NCBI RefSeq assembly: GCF_031679605.1
Contig: NZ_CP117522.1
Span: 6,138,001 to 6,202,000, forward strand
DNA: 64,000 nucleotides
Direction of reading: 5' to 3'
From: Streptomyces luomodiensis
GTDB lineage: Bacteria; Actinomycetota; Actinomycetes; Streptomycetales; Streptomycetaceae
Shown here: positions 28,804-37,630 of the stretch, one piece after another
How the letters are laid out: each line of letters opens with the position of its first letter
How positions within the stretch are numbered: the first letter of the stretch is position 1
Program-made: the position numbers and the translations under genes
The notes under the pieces: model-generated
The model's database searches: none
Seen by the model: only the letters and a program-made list of their open reading frames with translations
What the model was told of the DNA's origin: nothing

Positions 28804-29943
28804 CTACTTCCCCCAGATCTTGCGGTACGCCTGCCGATAGCCCTCCGAGTCCCAGGACAGCGCGCCGCCGCTGTTGGCGGCGGTGGTGATGTGGACGGGG
28901 GAGACGTATCCGCTGGCGGGCTCGGACGAGAAGGCGCGGTTGAACTCGTCGATGATCTGCCAGCCCTGTTCGGTGAGGGGCTCGGGCACCGTGGCCGCCT
29001 GGTAGCGCTCGCCGTTGACGCGCTGGAAGGCCGACGGATCGCCGTCACCGGCGCCGATGTTGTACGGGGCGCCCGCGCCGTCCTTGCCCGCCGCGCGCAG
29101 GGCCGAGTCGATGTGGCCGAAGTACAGGTCGTTGATGGCGGCCGAGTAGGTCCACTTGTCGCCGAAGCGGGCGAGCAGTGCGCGGACTTCCCCGGCGGCG
29201 CGGCGGTTGACCTCGGGGATCGGGACGTTCCGGTAGCTCAGCACCTTCACGTCGGGGCAGGCGGCGAGCCCCTTCTCGATCAGGTCGGACTTGTGCTTCG
29301 CGAAGGCGACCGTGGCGTCGGTGAACAGGACGACCCCGGCCCGGCCGTTGGACCGGGCGATGATCCAGTCGGCGGTGGTCTTCCCGACGTCCTCGACCCT
29401 GGTGGAGACGTTGGTGAAGAGCTTGGGATCGCCACCGGGGCCGGGGGCCGGGGCGGCATGCCAGCCGATCAGCGTAATGCCCGCCGCCTTGGCCTTCTTG
29501 ACCTCGGCCGCGACGCTCCCGGAGTCGAAACCGGCGAGGACGATGCCATCCGGCTTGAGGTCGACGGCGCGCTGGAACGCGGAGCGGTAACCGGCGTCCG
29601 TGCCCTGGCCGTTGAGGGTGCGGACGTTCCACCCGAGGAGCTTCGCGGCTTCCTGGGCGCCCTGGGCGACTCCGGCGGGGCCGGGGTTGGAGAGGTCATG
29701 GGCGATGAAGACGACGCTCTTGCCGGAACCGGCCGCCTCGGGCCCGGTGGTGGGCCCCGTCCAGGGGGCGTCGACGGCCTCCGCTTTCTTGACCGCCTGC
29801 TTGGCGCGGGCCAGGGCGGCGGGACAGCCGGGCGCGGCGGAGGACCGGTGGGACGCGGTGCCGGTGGCGCCGGGTTCGCAGCCGGCGGTGGCCACGGCCA
29901 GCAGCGCGATGGCCGTCAGGGCCGCCTTGCGGGTGGGGTGCAC
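28804..29943 (-). CDS. Orphan sugar-type solute-binding lipoprotein
   Basis: A 379-residue protein of the periplasmic-binding-protein type I (Peripla_BP_4, ribose/rhamnose) class. A lipobox (LLAVATAGC) follows a short basic N-terminus. Family marks are VVFIAHDLSNPGPAGVAQGAQEAAKLLG, DGIVLAGFDSGSVAAEVKKAKAAGI and the late NIGAGDGDPSAFQRV. GTG 29943 follows GAGGAG by 5 nt. No permease or ATPase gene adjoins it, so it may serve a transporter encoded elsewhere or act as a sensor for a kinase. The ligand is unknown. Confidence 0.86.
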   Translation of the reverse strand: MHPTRKAALTAIALLAVATAGCEPGATGTASHRSSAAPGCPAALARAKQAVKKAEAVDAPWTGPTTGPEAAGSGKSVVFIAHDLSNPGPAGVAQGAQEAAKLLGWNVRTLNGQGTDAGYRSAFQRAVDLKPDGIVLAGFDSGSVAAEVKKAKAAGITLIGWHAAPAPGPGGDPKLFTNVSTRVEDVGKTTADWIIARSNGRAGVVLFTDATVAFAKHKSDLIEKGLAACPDVKVLSYRNVPIPEVNRRAAGEVRALLARFGDKWTYSAAINDLYFGHIDSALRAAGKDGAGAPYNIGAGDGDPSAFQRVNGERYQAATVPEPLTEQGWQIIDEFNRAFSSEPASGYVSPVHITTAANSGGALSWDSEGYRQAYRKIWGK

Positions 29944-29962
29944 GGGTCTCCTCGCAGGGCAC

Positions 29963-30008
29963 GGGGGCGGGGCACGTGGGGGGCGGGGCACGGGGGTACG
30001 GAGGGGGA
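29963..30008 (+). other. G-run cluster, possible G-quadruplex
   Basis: Six runs of four to six G occur within 46 bases upstream of the minus-strand binding-protein gene. On the + strand (template for that gene) they fit a G-quadruplex pattern with short loops. The remaining space up to 30387 holds the cvnA promoter region, including A/T-rich TTAAAC near 30193, and no gene that I can support. Confidence 0.4.
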
Positions 30009-30387
30009 CAGGTTACGGCCGGCGGGGCCCCGTGGGGCAGCCCCCTCCGGCACGTACGGCACCCGCCGTGCACAGTCGTGAACAAGCCAGACCATATGTC
30101 CCCTTCGGGCTCCACTCCCCTGAACACCGGGCCGCCCCCGTCCCGGACACCGGCTGAGCGGCCGGCGAGCCACCGGGCGACGCGGAGCTGACCTTAAACC
30201 CGGCGAAGCGTGGATTTTCCGTGGTCGTTGCGAGGGCATCCCTTGCGCGTATGCGCGCAGACGGTAGTGTTCACGGCCGGTCGGGTATGTGGCGCAATCC
30301 CATCGCCTGCGTTCCGGCACGAACCGGCATCAACGCCAACACCAACACCTCGGTCACCGCTCAGGAGCACATCGAAGGAGGACCTGG

Positions 30388-32907
30388 GTGTCTGTGGACA
30401 CGGCGGACCCACCGCACGAACAGGACCCGTCCGGGGACGCGCCGCCGCGTCCGAGGGCCCGTCGCAAGGCGGACGCCCTCGGTGCCCTGCTCGACCGCTG
30501 GCCGTTCCGGCGGAAGCTCAACGTCCTGGTGATCGTGCCGCTCGCGGTCGTCGGAACGCTCCTCGGCCTCGCCGTGCACGGTGAGGTGCGGCAGGCCCAC
30601 GACGCCGCCCGGACCGCCCAACTGGTGCGCGACAGCGGCCAGGTCGCCCGGCTGATCAACGAACTCCAGGCCGAACACCGGCAGGCGCTGCTGCTCTCCG
30701 TCCAGCAGGACTCGGTCCGCCCCGGGGCCACCCTCCCCTCGACCGCCGACTACCGCCGGGCCCAGCGGGCCACCGATGAGCGGGCCGCCGCCGTGCGTTC
30801 CGCGTTCGGATCGGATCTGCCGGAGGACGAGGCGCGGGCCCTGCAATACGTCCAGCGCCTGAGCGTGCTGCGGGACAAGGTCGAACGGGGCTCGGTGTCC
30901 ACGGCCGGTATCGACCCCGCGTACGCCGCCGCCGTCGGCTATCTCATCGACGGCATCGGACTCGACCACTTCTCCGGCACCCCGCTGTCCTCCGTCGTCG
31001 AGCTGGTCGACGCCGTGCTGCGCGCCGACGCCGCCCACGCCGCCTTCGAGGGCGCGGTGTTCTCGGCCGAGACCCGGGACGCCAACGCCCTCACCGAGTA
31101 CACCCGCGCGGTCGGCGCCCACCAGGTCTACGAGGAGCAGTCGGCACGTTTCGCCAGAATCGCCGAACCCGACCAGGTCCTGCGCCTCGAGGGCATCGAG
31201 CGCAACGCCGAGGAGAACGGCTTCGAGGACCGGTTCGCCGAGCTCCGGATCGACCCGAGCTCCCTCCAGGGCCGGTCGCCGCGGCAGCTGCGCGCGTCGA
31301 TGGCCGCGGGCACGCGGCAGGCCGAGGCCCGCCTGGAGATCACCCGCGCGCTGATCGACCAGATCGCCGACCGGGCCGAGAGCCGTTCCCAGGACGCCCT
31401 GCACAAGGCGCTGGCCCTGCTCGCCCTCGCCCTCCTCGCCTTCGCCGTCTGGCTGGGCTTCTCCATCCTGGTGCGGCGCTCGGTCGTCCGCCCCCTGGCG
31501 GCCCTGACCGGCGCCGCCCACCAGGTGGTCGAGGTGGCGGGCGAGGAACTCGCCAAGGTCGAGGAGGACGACCCGGCCGAGGCCACCGACAGCACCCCGC
31601 TGCGCCCCCGGCCGATCCCCGTCCCGGTGCGCGACGAGATCGGCGCCCTGGCCGAGGCGTTCAACCAGGTGCAGGTCACCGCCGCGGCGCTGCTGGAACG
31701 CCAGGTGCTCAGCCGCCGCAACGTCGGCGAGATGTTCGGCAACGTCGGCCGCCGGGTCAGCAACCTGACCACCCGCCAGCTCAGCCTGATCGACGCCCTC
31801 GAACGCGAGGAGACCGCCCCCGACGTCCTGGAGCGGCTCTACCGCATCGACCACATCGCCGTACGCCTCCAGCGCAACGCCGACAGCCTGATGCTGCTCG
31901 CCGGAATCCGGGAGACCGAGCTGGACGCCCGGCCGACCACCCTGGCCAATGTCATCCGGGCGGCGCTCGGCCGGATCGAGGGGTACCAGCGGGTGTCCCT
32001 GCGATCCGGGACCGAGGTCACCGTCGCTCCCGACATCGTCGGCGACCTCACGCTGATGCTCGCCGAACTGCTGGAGAACGCGGTCGGGTTCTCCCCGTCC
32101 GACAGCCCCGTCGAGGTCGTCGTCCGGCCCGGCACCGACGTCAGCGCGGACGGCGGTGCGCTGATCGAGGTCATCGACCACGGCCTCGGCATGAGCGCGG
32201 AACGCCTCGACGAGGAGAACGCCCGGCTGGTGCGCCGCGAACGGCTCGACCTCGTACCGACCAAGGTGCTCGGCCTCTTCGTGGTCGGAAGCCTGGCCCG
32301 GCGCTGGGGCATCCGGGTCACCCTGAGCCGTACGCCGGGCGGCGGGGTCACCGGCAGCGTCTGGATTCCCGCGACCCTGCTGCTGACGCTGAGCCCGCTG
32401 GAGGAACCGGCACCGGCACCCGTACCGGCGTCGGTGCCGGAGTTGGCACCGGAACCGGCCTCGGTGTCGGCGTCGGGTGCGGGTGTGGCGTCGGCGTTGG
32501 TCTCGACGGGACGCCGGGCGGCGCCGACGACGGAGGCCGGTCTGCCCCGGCGCGTCCCGGCGGCGGCCCGTACGAGCCCGGAGTCGGCGGCCCGTACGAG
32601 TCCCGAGTCGGCGGCCGGCCCGGCGAACGACCCGGCCGCCTCCGCATCCCCCTCCGCATCCGCCTCCCGCCCGCTGCGCCGCCGCGTCCGGGGCGCGACG
32701 CTCGACAGGACCACCTCACCGGCCGACCGGGCGATCCCGGCCGCACGCCGGCCGGTCGACGCCAAGGCGGTCCGCGCCGAACTCGACGAGTTCGAGGCCG
32801 CCGTACGCAGGGCGGAGCAGGACAGCGCCGCCACCCAGGCCCAACCCGTACCACCGACACAGCAGCGACCCCGGAAGGAGTCGGGAAGTGACCACGCCGA
32901 CGGATAA
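30388..32907 (+). CDS. cvnA: Conservon sensor histidine kinase-like protein CvnA
   Basis: An 839-residue membrane protein. Transmembrane segments near residues 44-63 and 340-361 bracket a nitrate/nitrite-sensor-type extracellular domain of helices. After the second span a HAMP-like linker leads to a kinase module: RLYRIDHIAVRLQRNADSLM at the dimerisation site, N box ELLENA near 560 and G1 box DHGLGM near 596. The C-terminal 170 residues are Pro/Ala/Ser-rich and probably disordered. GTG 30388 follows AAGGAGG. It is the first of the four genes of a conservon, a membrane complex of CvnA, B, C and the GTPase D that resembles a G-protein-coupled sensor and affects development in Streptomyces. Confidence 0.93.
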   Translation: MSVDTADPPHEQDPSGDAPPRPRARRKADALGALLDRWPFRRKLNVLVIVPLAVVGTLLGLAVHGEVRQAHDAARTAQLVRDSGQVARLINELQAEHRQALLLSVQQDSVRPGATLPSTADYRRAQRATDERAAAVRSAFGSDLPEDEARALQYVQRLSVLRDKVERGSVSTAGIDPAYAAAVGYLIDGIGLDHFSGTPLSSVVELVDAVLRADAAHAAFEGAVFSAETRDANALTEYTRAVGAHQVYEEQSARFARIAEPDQVLRLEGIERNAEENGFEDRFAELRIDPSSLQGRSPRQLRASMAAGTRQAEARLEITRALIDQIADRAESRSQDALHKALALLALALLAFAVWLGFSILVRRSVVRPLAALTGAAHQVVEVAGEELAKVEEDDPAEATDSTPLRPRPIPVPVRDEIGALAEAFNQVQVTAAALLERQVLSRRNVGEMFGNVGRRVSNLTTRQLSLIDALEREETAPDVLERLYRIDHIAVRLQRNADSLMLLAGIRETELDARPTTLANVIRAALGRIEGYQRVSLRSGTEVTVAPDIVGDLTLMLAELLENAVGFSPSDSPVEVVVRPGTDVSADGGALIEVIDHGLGMSAERLDEENARLVRRERLDLVPTKVLGLFVVGSLARRWGIRVTLSRTPGGGVTGSVWIPATLLLTLSPLEEPAPAPVPASVPELAPEPASVSASGAGVASALVSTGRRAAPTTEAGLPRRVPAAARTSPESAARTSPESAAGPANDPAASASPSASASRPLRRRVRGATLDRTTSPADRAIPAARRPVDAKAVRAELDEFEAAVRRAEQDSAATQAQPVPPTQQRPRKESGSDHADG

Positions 32908-33358
32908 GAACGGTTCCACTGAGCGGGAATCCACCGATCTGCGAGCCGCCGCGGCCGACTTCACCTGGCTGCTCGACCGGTTCGCCACCGAGACCGCCGG
33001 GGTCGTCGACGCCATCGCGGTGTCCTCCGACGGTCTGCTGATCGCCGTCTCGCAGCTGAGCGAGCGGGCCGACTCCGAGCGGCTGGCCGCGATCGTGTCC
33101 GGTGTCACGAGTCTGGCCGCCGGGGCTTCCGGCAACTACGGCCTCGGCGGCCTCAACAAGGTCATCATCGATCTGGAGGGCGGCCATGTGCTGGTGTCGT
33201 CCATCGGCTGCGGTGCCGTCATGGGTGTGGTGACCACCAAGGAGGCGAAGCTGGGCAACGTCGCGTACGAGATGACCCTCTTCGCCAACCGGGCCGGGGC
33301 CGCGCTCACCCCCCAGCTCGTCATGGAGCTGAAGAGAACCGCCGGGTCCGCCGGCTGA
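32888..33358 (+). CDS. cvnB: Conservon roadblock/LC7 protein CvnB
   Basis: A 156-residue protein with a roadblock/LC7 fold: FTWLLDRFATETAGVVDAIAVSSDGLLIA, the helix SERLAAIVSGVTSLA, and the strands KVIIDLEGGHVLVSSIG and AYEMTLFANRAG. In conservons this subunit regulates the GTPase CvnD, as roadblock proteins do for MglA. The GTG at 32888 lies within the end of cvnA (20-bp overlap) after GGAAGGAG, so the two are coupled. Confidence 0.94.
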   Translation: MTTPTDKNGSTERESTDLRAAAADFTWLLDRFATETAGVVDAIAVSSDGLLIAVSQLSERADSERLAAIVSGVTSLAAGASGNYGLGGLNKVIIDLEGGHVLVSSIGCGAVMGVVTTKEAKLGNVAYEMTLFANRAGAALTPQLVMELKRTAGSAG

Positions 33359-33391
33359 CGGGACACGCGGCGCACTCAGAAGGGGGTCGAG

Positions 33392-33907
33392 ATGGTCGCT
33401 GGTGAACCAGGACCGCACGAGTCGGCACCGCCACCGCACGAGTCGGCACCGTACGAAGCGGAACCGCACGAGGCGGCGGACAGCGCCCGGGACGCCCCGG
33501 AACGGTCCGAGCCGCTTGAGCCGCCCGTGGGCCGCGCTCCCGCCATCCGCCCGTTCCTGCTGACGGCCGGCCGGGTGTCCGGGAGCGGCACCGCGCCACC
33601 GCTCCCGGTCGAGACCCAGATCGTGGCGACGTCGGACGGGCTGTCCGCCCTGCGGTCGCTCACCTTCGAACGCCGCGACATCGTCGCCGCCTGCCGACGC
33701 CCCCAGTCGGTGGCGGAGCTGGCCGCCCGGCTGCGCCTGCACCTCAACGTGGTCCGCGTCCTGACGGAGGACCTCTGCACCGCCGGACACCTGGCCGTCC
33801 ACGTCCCGGAGGCCGGGACGGTCCACGACATCTCCGTACTGCGAAGGGTTATCGATGGTCTCCGTGCCGTCCCCGACTCACGGGGCTCACTCCGCGACAG
33901 CGGCTGA
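33392..33907 (+). CDS. cvnC: Conservon DUF742 protein CvnC
   Basis: A 171-residue DUF742 protein. The first 50 residues are a Glu/Pro/His-rich, probably disordered tail (repeats like PHESAP), longer than usual for this family. The conserved part begins IRPFLLTAGRV, with the winged-helix-like SLTFERRDIVAACRRPQSVAELAARL and RVLTEDLCTAGHL. CvnC acts with CvnB around the CvnD GTPase. It overlaps cvnD by 53 bp. Confidence 0.92.
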   Translation: MVAGEPGPHESAPPPHESAPYEAEPHEAADSARDAPERSEPLEPPVGRAPAIRPFLLTAGRVSGSGTAPPLPVETQIVATSDGLSALRSLTFERRDIVAACRRPQSVAELAARLRLHLNVVRVLTEDLCTAGHLAVHVPEAGTVHDISVLRRVIDGLRAVPDSRGSLRDSG

Positions 33908-34469
33908 TCAACCGCCGCTGCCGGTCAAACTGGTCATCGCCGGTGGCTTCGGGGTCGGCAAGACCACGGCCGTGGGCTCGATCTCCGAGATCCGGCCGCT
34001 GACCACGGAGGCGGTGATCACGGAGGTCGCGGCGGGCGTGGACGACCTCACGCACACCCCCGGCAAGACCACCACCACGGTCGCCATGGACTTCGGCGTC
34101 ATCACCATCGACCCGACGCTGAAGCTCTACCTGTTCGGCACGCCGGGCCAGGAACGCTTCGGCTTCATGTGGGACGACGTGGTCGAAGGCGCCCTCGGCG
34201 GTCTGGTGATCGTGGACACCCGCCGGCTGGACGACTGCTACGCGGCGGTGGACTACTTCGAGCACAAGGGCATCCCCTTCGCCGTGGCCGTCAACGCCTT
34301 CGACGGGGAGGTCCGGCACGACCTCGACGAGGTGCGGTGGGCGCTGGACATCTCCGACCCCGTCCCCCTGATCGTCTTCGACGCCCGCGAGACGGGCTCG
34401 GTCCGCGACGCGCTCCTGGTCGTCCTCGACGTGGCCCTCTCCCGCGCCCAGTCCGCCGACCCGGCCTGA
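33855..34469 (+). CDS. cvnD: Conservon small GTPase CvnD
   Basis: A 204-residue GTP-binding protein of the MglA/Ras-like bacterial group. G1 is GGFGVGKTT (about residues 30-38), the switch region contains GKTTTTVAMDFG, G3 is FGTPGQERF (DxxG replaced by GTPG, as is normal in this group), and the guanine-specificity loop reads VNAFDG. It completes the cvnABCD set. ATG 33855 and a GTG 6 bp later are both possible starts. The downstream P450 seen in some conservons is represented here only by a fragment at 36101-36595. Confidence 0.94.
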   Translation: MVSVPSPTHGAHSATAADQPPLPVKLVIAGGFGVGKTTAVGSISEIRPLTTEAVITEVAAGVDDLTHTPGKTTTTVAMDFGVITIDPTLKLYLFGTPGQERFGFMWDDVVEGALGGLVIVDTRRLDDCYAAVDYFEHKGIPFAVAVNAFDGEVRHDLDEVRWALDISDPVPLIVFDARETGSVRDALLVVLDVALSRAQSADPA

Positions 34470-34524
34470 CGCGACGAACGGAGACTCAACCAGCTCACCA
34501 ACCAGCTCGACCGGCTCAGCAGGC

Positions 34525-35118
34525 TCACCCCGGACGCTCTCCCTCCCCGTCCGACAGCGGCCGCAGATGGGTGCGACGCCCCTCCTGGTCGAAGATGCCC
34601 AGCGCCTCGGCCGGCCCGTCGTGAGCCCCGAAGGCGTGGGGGACCATGGTGGAGAACTCCGCCGCCTGGCCGGTCTCGACGAGAATCCTGCGGTCCCCCA
34701 GGACGAGGACGACGGTTCCGGACAAGACGGTGAACCAGTCCCAGCCGGGATGGACCCTCAGCGCATCGGCAAGCGTCGGGGCCGGCTTGGTCAGGCGCAT
34801 CTTGGCCACGACGACCCCGGGCTGCCGGTTCAGCATCCAGGCGGTCAGCCCGCGCGCCGTGTCATGCTGCGGCCGGATGATCACGTCACCGTCGTCGGCC
34901 GACTCCACCAGCTGATCCAGAGTGGTCCCCAGCGCTCGCGCTATCGCACTCAACTGATCAAGACTGATCCGCCGATGTCCCGTCTCGATACGGCTCAGCG
35001 TGGACGGACTCAGATAGCAGCGGGCGGCCAGTTCGTCGAGCGACCAGCCCAAGGCCGAACGCAGCCCCCTGATGCGCTTGCGGACCAGGCCGTCGAGAAC
35101 ACTGTCCTCTTGCGTCAT
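34525..35118 (-). CDS. XRE regulator with cupin domain
   Basis: A 197-residue regulator: a Cro/C1 helix-turn-helix at residues about 12-65 (IRGLRSALGWSLDELAARCYLS, then LSRIETGHRRIS), then a cupin-2 sensor barrel (GWDWFTVLSGTVVLVLGDR, ILVETGQAAEFSTMVPHAFGAHDG). The ATG at 35118 sits 7 nt after a TACGCT -10 element on its strand and inside an inverted repeat, suggesting a leaderless, autoregulated transcript. It is divergent from the methyltransferase gene at 35166, its likely target. Cupin ligand unknown. Confidence 0.88.
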   Translation of the reverse strand: MTQEDSVLDGLVRKRIRGLRSALGWSLDELAARCYLSPSTLSRIETGHRRISLDQLSAIARALGTTLDQLVESADDGDVIIRPQHDTARGLTAWMLNRQPGVVVAKMRLTKPAPTLADALRVHPGWDWFTVLSGTVVLVLGDRRILVETGQAAEFSTMVPHAFGAHDGPAEALGIFDQEGRRTHLRPLSDGEGERPG

Positions 35119-35132
35119 ACGCAAGAGCGTAT
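35110..35132. promoter_or_regulatory. Overlapping inverted repeats in the divergent promoter
   Basis: TTGCGTCATACGCAA (35110-35124) is a palindrome with 6-bp arms centred on the regulator start codon, and ATACGC / GCGTAT (35117-35122, 35127-35132) forms a second inversion covering the regulator -10 box. Likely operator for the cupin-XRE protein. Confidence 0.6.
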
Positions 35133-35165
35133 GCCGTAACGGAAACGGCCTCGTAAGGTCGAAGC

Positions 35166-36041
35166 ATGACGGACCACCACCACAGCCACGACGACCACCA
35201 CCACAACCACGGCGTGACCGAACCGGACGACTCGGCCATGGCCGCACTCCTGGACCTCGACGCCGAAGTCCTGCACACATTCCTGTCCGACGTGACGTCC
35301 GACCTGGCGCGGCTGAGCCCCGACCGGCCACCCCACCGCATCCTCGACCTGGGCAGCGGCACCGGCGCCGGCACCTTCGCCCTGCTCCAGCGCTTCGCGG
35401 ACGCCGAGGTGATCGCCGTCGACCGATCCCCTGAGCTCATGGACCACCTGCGGGACAAGGCCCGGGAACGCGGCGTGGAGCACCGGGTCCGCACCGTCCA
35501 GGCGGATCTGGACGGCGCGTGGCCGGCCCTGGACACCGTGGACCTGGTATGGGCCTCGGCGTCCGTCCACCACCTGGCCGATCCCGACCGAGGCTTGCGC
35601 GAGATCTTCCGGTCGCTGCGCCCCGGCGGACTTCTGGCGGTGATCGAGATAGCCGGTTTCCCGCGCTTCCTGCCCGACGACGTCGGCCGAGGGCGCCCCG
35701 GACTCGAAGCCCGCTGTCATGCCGCGATGGCCGAAGCGCGCGCCGAGCACCTACCGCACCTGGGCTCCGACTGGGGTCCTCGTATCTCCCGCGCCGGATT
35801 CACCATCGAGGCGGAGCGCCCCTTCTCCATCGACCTGCGCCCTCCGCTGCCGGAGGCCACCGGCCGCTACGCCCAGGCCACTCTGCGACGCGCGCGTTCC
35901 CATCTGGCCGGGGCGCTGAGCGCCGACGACCTGGCCACGCTCGACCACCTCATCGACAACGACGCCCCCGACGGCGTCCTGCGACGCGACGACCTCCACG
36001 TCCGCGTCGAGAGGACGCTCTGGGCGGCCCGACGCCCATGA
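35166..36041 (+). CDS. SAM-dependent methyltransferase with His-rich N-terminus
   Basis: A 291-residue class I methyltransferase. Motif I is ILDLGSGTGAGTF (about residues 58-70), the acidic end of beta 2 is VIAVDRSPEL, and the post-motifs are DLVWASASVHHLADP and LRPGGLLAVIEI. The first 16 residues carry eight His and several Asp (HHHSHDDHHHNHG), a natural metal-binding-like tail. TAAGGT at 35152-35157 may be its -10 box, close to the ATG. The gene is divergent from the cupin-XRE regulator. The methyl acceptor is not evident. Confidence 0.85.
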   Translation: MTDHHHSHDDHHHNHGVTEPDDSAMAALLDLDAEVLHTFLSDVTSDLARLSPDRPPHRILDLGSGTGAGTFALLQRFADAEVIAVDRSPELMDHLRDKARERGVEHRVRTVQADLDGAWPALDTVDLVWASASVHHLADPDRGLREIFRSLRPGGLLAVIEIAGFPRFLPDDVGRGRPGLEARCHAAMAEARAEHLPHLGSDWGPRISRAGFTIEAERPFSIDLRPPLPEATGRYAQATLRRARSHLAGALSADDLATLDHLIDNDAPDGVLRRDDLHVRVERTLWAARRP

Positions 36042-36100
36042 ACCGGCCTTCCCGCGACAGAACCTGACGCCGCTTTGACTTCGGCCCTGAGCGGTGCATA

Positions 36101-36595
36101 ACTGCTCGCCGCACGACATCCAGCGCGATCGCGAGGCTCGTCCCGGTCCTGCTCGACGACCGCTCCGCCCGCTGGCAGCGGCTGCTGGACGACCGGTCGC
36201 TGATCCGCACGGCCGTCGAGGAGCTGCTGCGCTTCGACGTCAACCGGGGTCCGGGCATGCCGCGCTACCTCACGGAGGACGTCGAACTGGGCGGCGAGGT
36301 GATCCCGAAGGGCAGTAGGACCCTGTCGGTCATCGACGCCGCCAACCGCGACGAGCGGATGTTCCCCGACCCGGACGAACTGGACCTGAGCCGTTCCCCC
36401 AACCGGCACCTCTCCTTCGGCGCCGGCTCGCACTACTGCCTCGGCCAGGCACTGGCCCGTACCGAACTCCAGGTCACCCTGGAGATCCTGCTGGAGCGGC
36501 TGCCCGGTCTCGCCCTGGCGATCCCGTCGGCCGAACTGGTGCGGCGCGAGGGGCTGCTCACGGACGGCTTCGAGCAGGTCCCGGTGGTGTGGTAG
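36101..36595 (+). pseudogene. Cytochrome P450 C-terminal remnant
   Basis: Reading frame 3n+36101 gives a P450 from the end of the I helix on: SSAIARLVPVLLDDRSARW, the K-helix ExxR in VEELLRF, then MPRYLTEDVELGGEVIPKG and the heme loop FGAGSHYCLGQ with its Cys. About 240 N-terminal residues, including the substrate region and the I-helix acid-Thr pair, are missing; upstream the frame joins unrelated sequence near 36090. An ATG at 36257 is only internal. It probably derives from a complete P450, perhaps one tied to the conservon. It cannot be a working oxygenase. Confidence 0.8.
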
Positions 36596-36642
36596 CGGGG
36601 GAGGACGAGCGCGAGGACGAACCTCTGGCTGTGCGCGTCGGC

Positions 36643-36933
36643 TCAGGCGCCGAGGGCGAAGAGGAGAGCGGTGGTCCCGGCGCATCCGATGGCGCCGAGG
36701 GCCGTTCCCGCGACGGCGGCCCACAGCCGCCCGGTGCCGCGACGGGCGTGGTGGACACCCATCGCGCCGAGCGCGACGGCGAGGGCCCCGGCGAGGATCG
36801 CCCACGGCAGGGTGACGAGCACCAACGAGGGCACCCACGCACCCAGGGCGGAGAAGACGCCGAGGACCAGCGCGGTGGGTCCCAGCGCGACGGCGGGTGA
36901 GTCACTTCGGCCGGACACGGTCGACTCGGACAT
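36643..36933 (-). CDS. Small DUF4190-like membrane protein
   Basis: A 96-residue protein with two or three hydrophobic segments: ALGPTALVLGVFSALGAWVP, LVLVTLPWAILAGALAVALG and the C-terminal AAVAGTALGAIGCAGTTALLF, with a GVHHARRGTGRL loop between. This pattern resembles DUF4190 proteins of actinomycetes. The ATG at 36933 is preceded by AGGGGGC. Function unknown; it stands alone between the P450 remnant and the lectin gene. Confidence 0.75.
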   Translation of the reverse strand: MSESTVSGRSDSPAVALGPTALVLGVFSALGAWVPSLVLVTLPWAILAGALAVALGAMGVHHARRGTGRLWAAVAGTALGAIGCAGTTALLFALGA

Positions 36934-37081
36934 GGCCTGCCCCCTGGAGAACCGGTTCACATGCTGTGCCGATCGTACCGGCGGGGGCTCCGCCGAGGGC
37001 ACGCGCGGTCGAGAGCCGGGGCAGCGCCGTGCATGGTGCTGCCCCGGCGGTCATGGCCGGGGCAGCTGATCTCACGGGGTG

Positions 37082-37630
37082 TCAGACGGTCTCGGCGGTC
37101 CAGCGCTGGTGTACGAGCCCGTGACAGCGCCACTGGGTGACCTGCGTGTTCTGCTGGCCGGTGGTGGTCTGGTCCATACACTTGCCGCTGTACTTGTTGA
37201 TCAGGAGGAACTGGTCGCCGTTCTCGACTCCGACGCGACTCCACAGCTGGTCTTCATAGGTGCTGTTGCAGCCGTAGCCGGTCAGCTTATGGCCGTTTGC
37301 CACGCTGTGGTTGCCGTTGGCCAGGCAGGTGCCGCTGGCCACGTTGCGAAGCTGGAACCAGTCACCCTGGACGGGCACCATCTCCCACCTCTGGTTGGCC
37401 CCGCCGTGGGCGTTGTACAGAATCACGGGGGTACCAGGATTCGCCGAGCCGCCCTGCAGGTCGAGGACCAGGCTGGGAGTCTTCACGGTGTGGATGATGA
37501 CGGTCTGATTGGCGGCGGCGTCTGCTGGTTCCGCGGCGCCGGCCGGATGCGCGGTCAGGCCGGTGAGGGCCAGGGCCAGCAGTGACGTCGTGCCGAGCGC
37601 TGCCTGCCGGACGTACCGAACGGTGGGCAT
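37082..37630 (-). CDS. Secreted ricin-B-type lectin domain protein
   Basis: A 182-residue exported protein. A Sec signal (LGTTSLLALALTGLTAHPAGA) is followed by a single ricin B / beta-trefoil domain of about 140 residues with its three repeats: GGANQRWEMVPV, EDQLWSRVGVENGD and VHQRWTAE carry the QxW marks. GGGGAGGAG precedes the ATG. No catalytic domain is attached, unlike most Streptomyces trefoil proteins, which are glycoside hydrolases, so it should only bind sugar. Confidence 0.88.
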   Translation of the reverse strand: MPTVRYVRQAALGTTSLLALALTGLTAHPAGAAEPADAAANQTVIIHTVKTPSLVLDLQGGSANPGTPVILYNAHGGANQRWEMVPVQGDWFQLRNVASGTCLANGNHSVANGHKLTGYGCNSTYEDQLWSRVGVENGDQFLLINKYSGKCMDQTTTGQQNTQVTQWRCHGLVHQRWTAETV

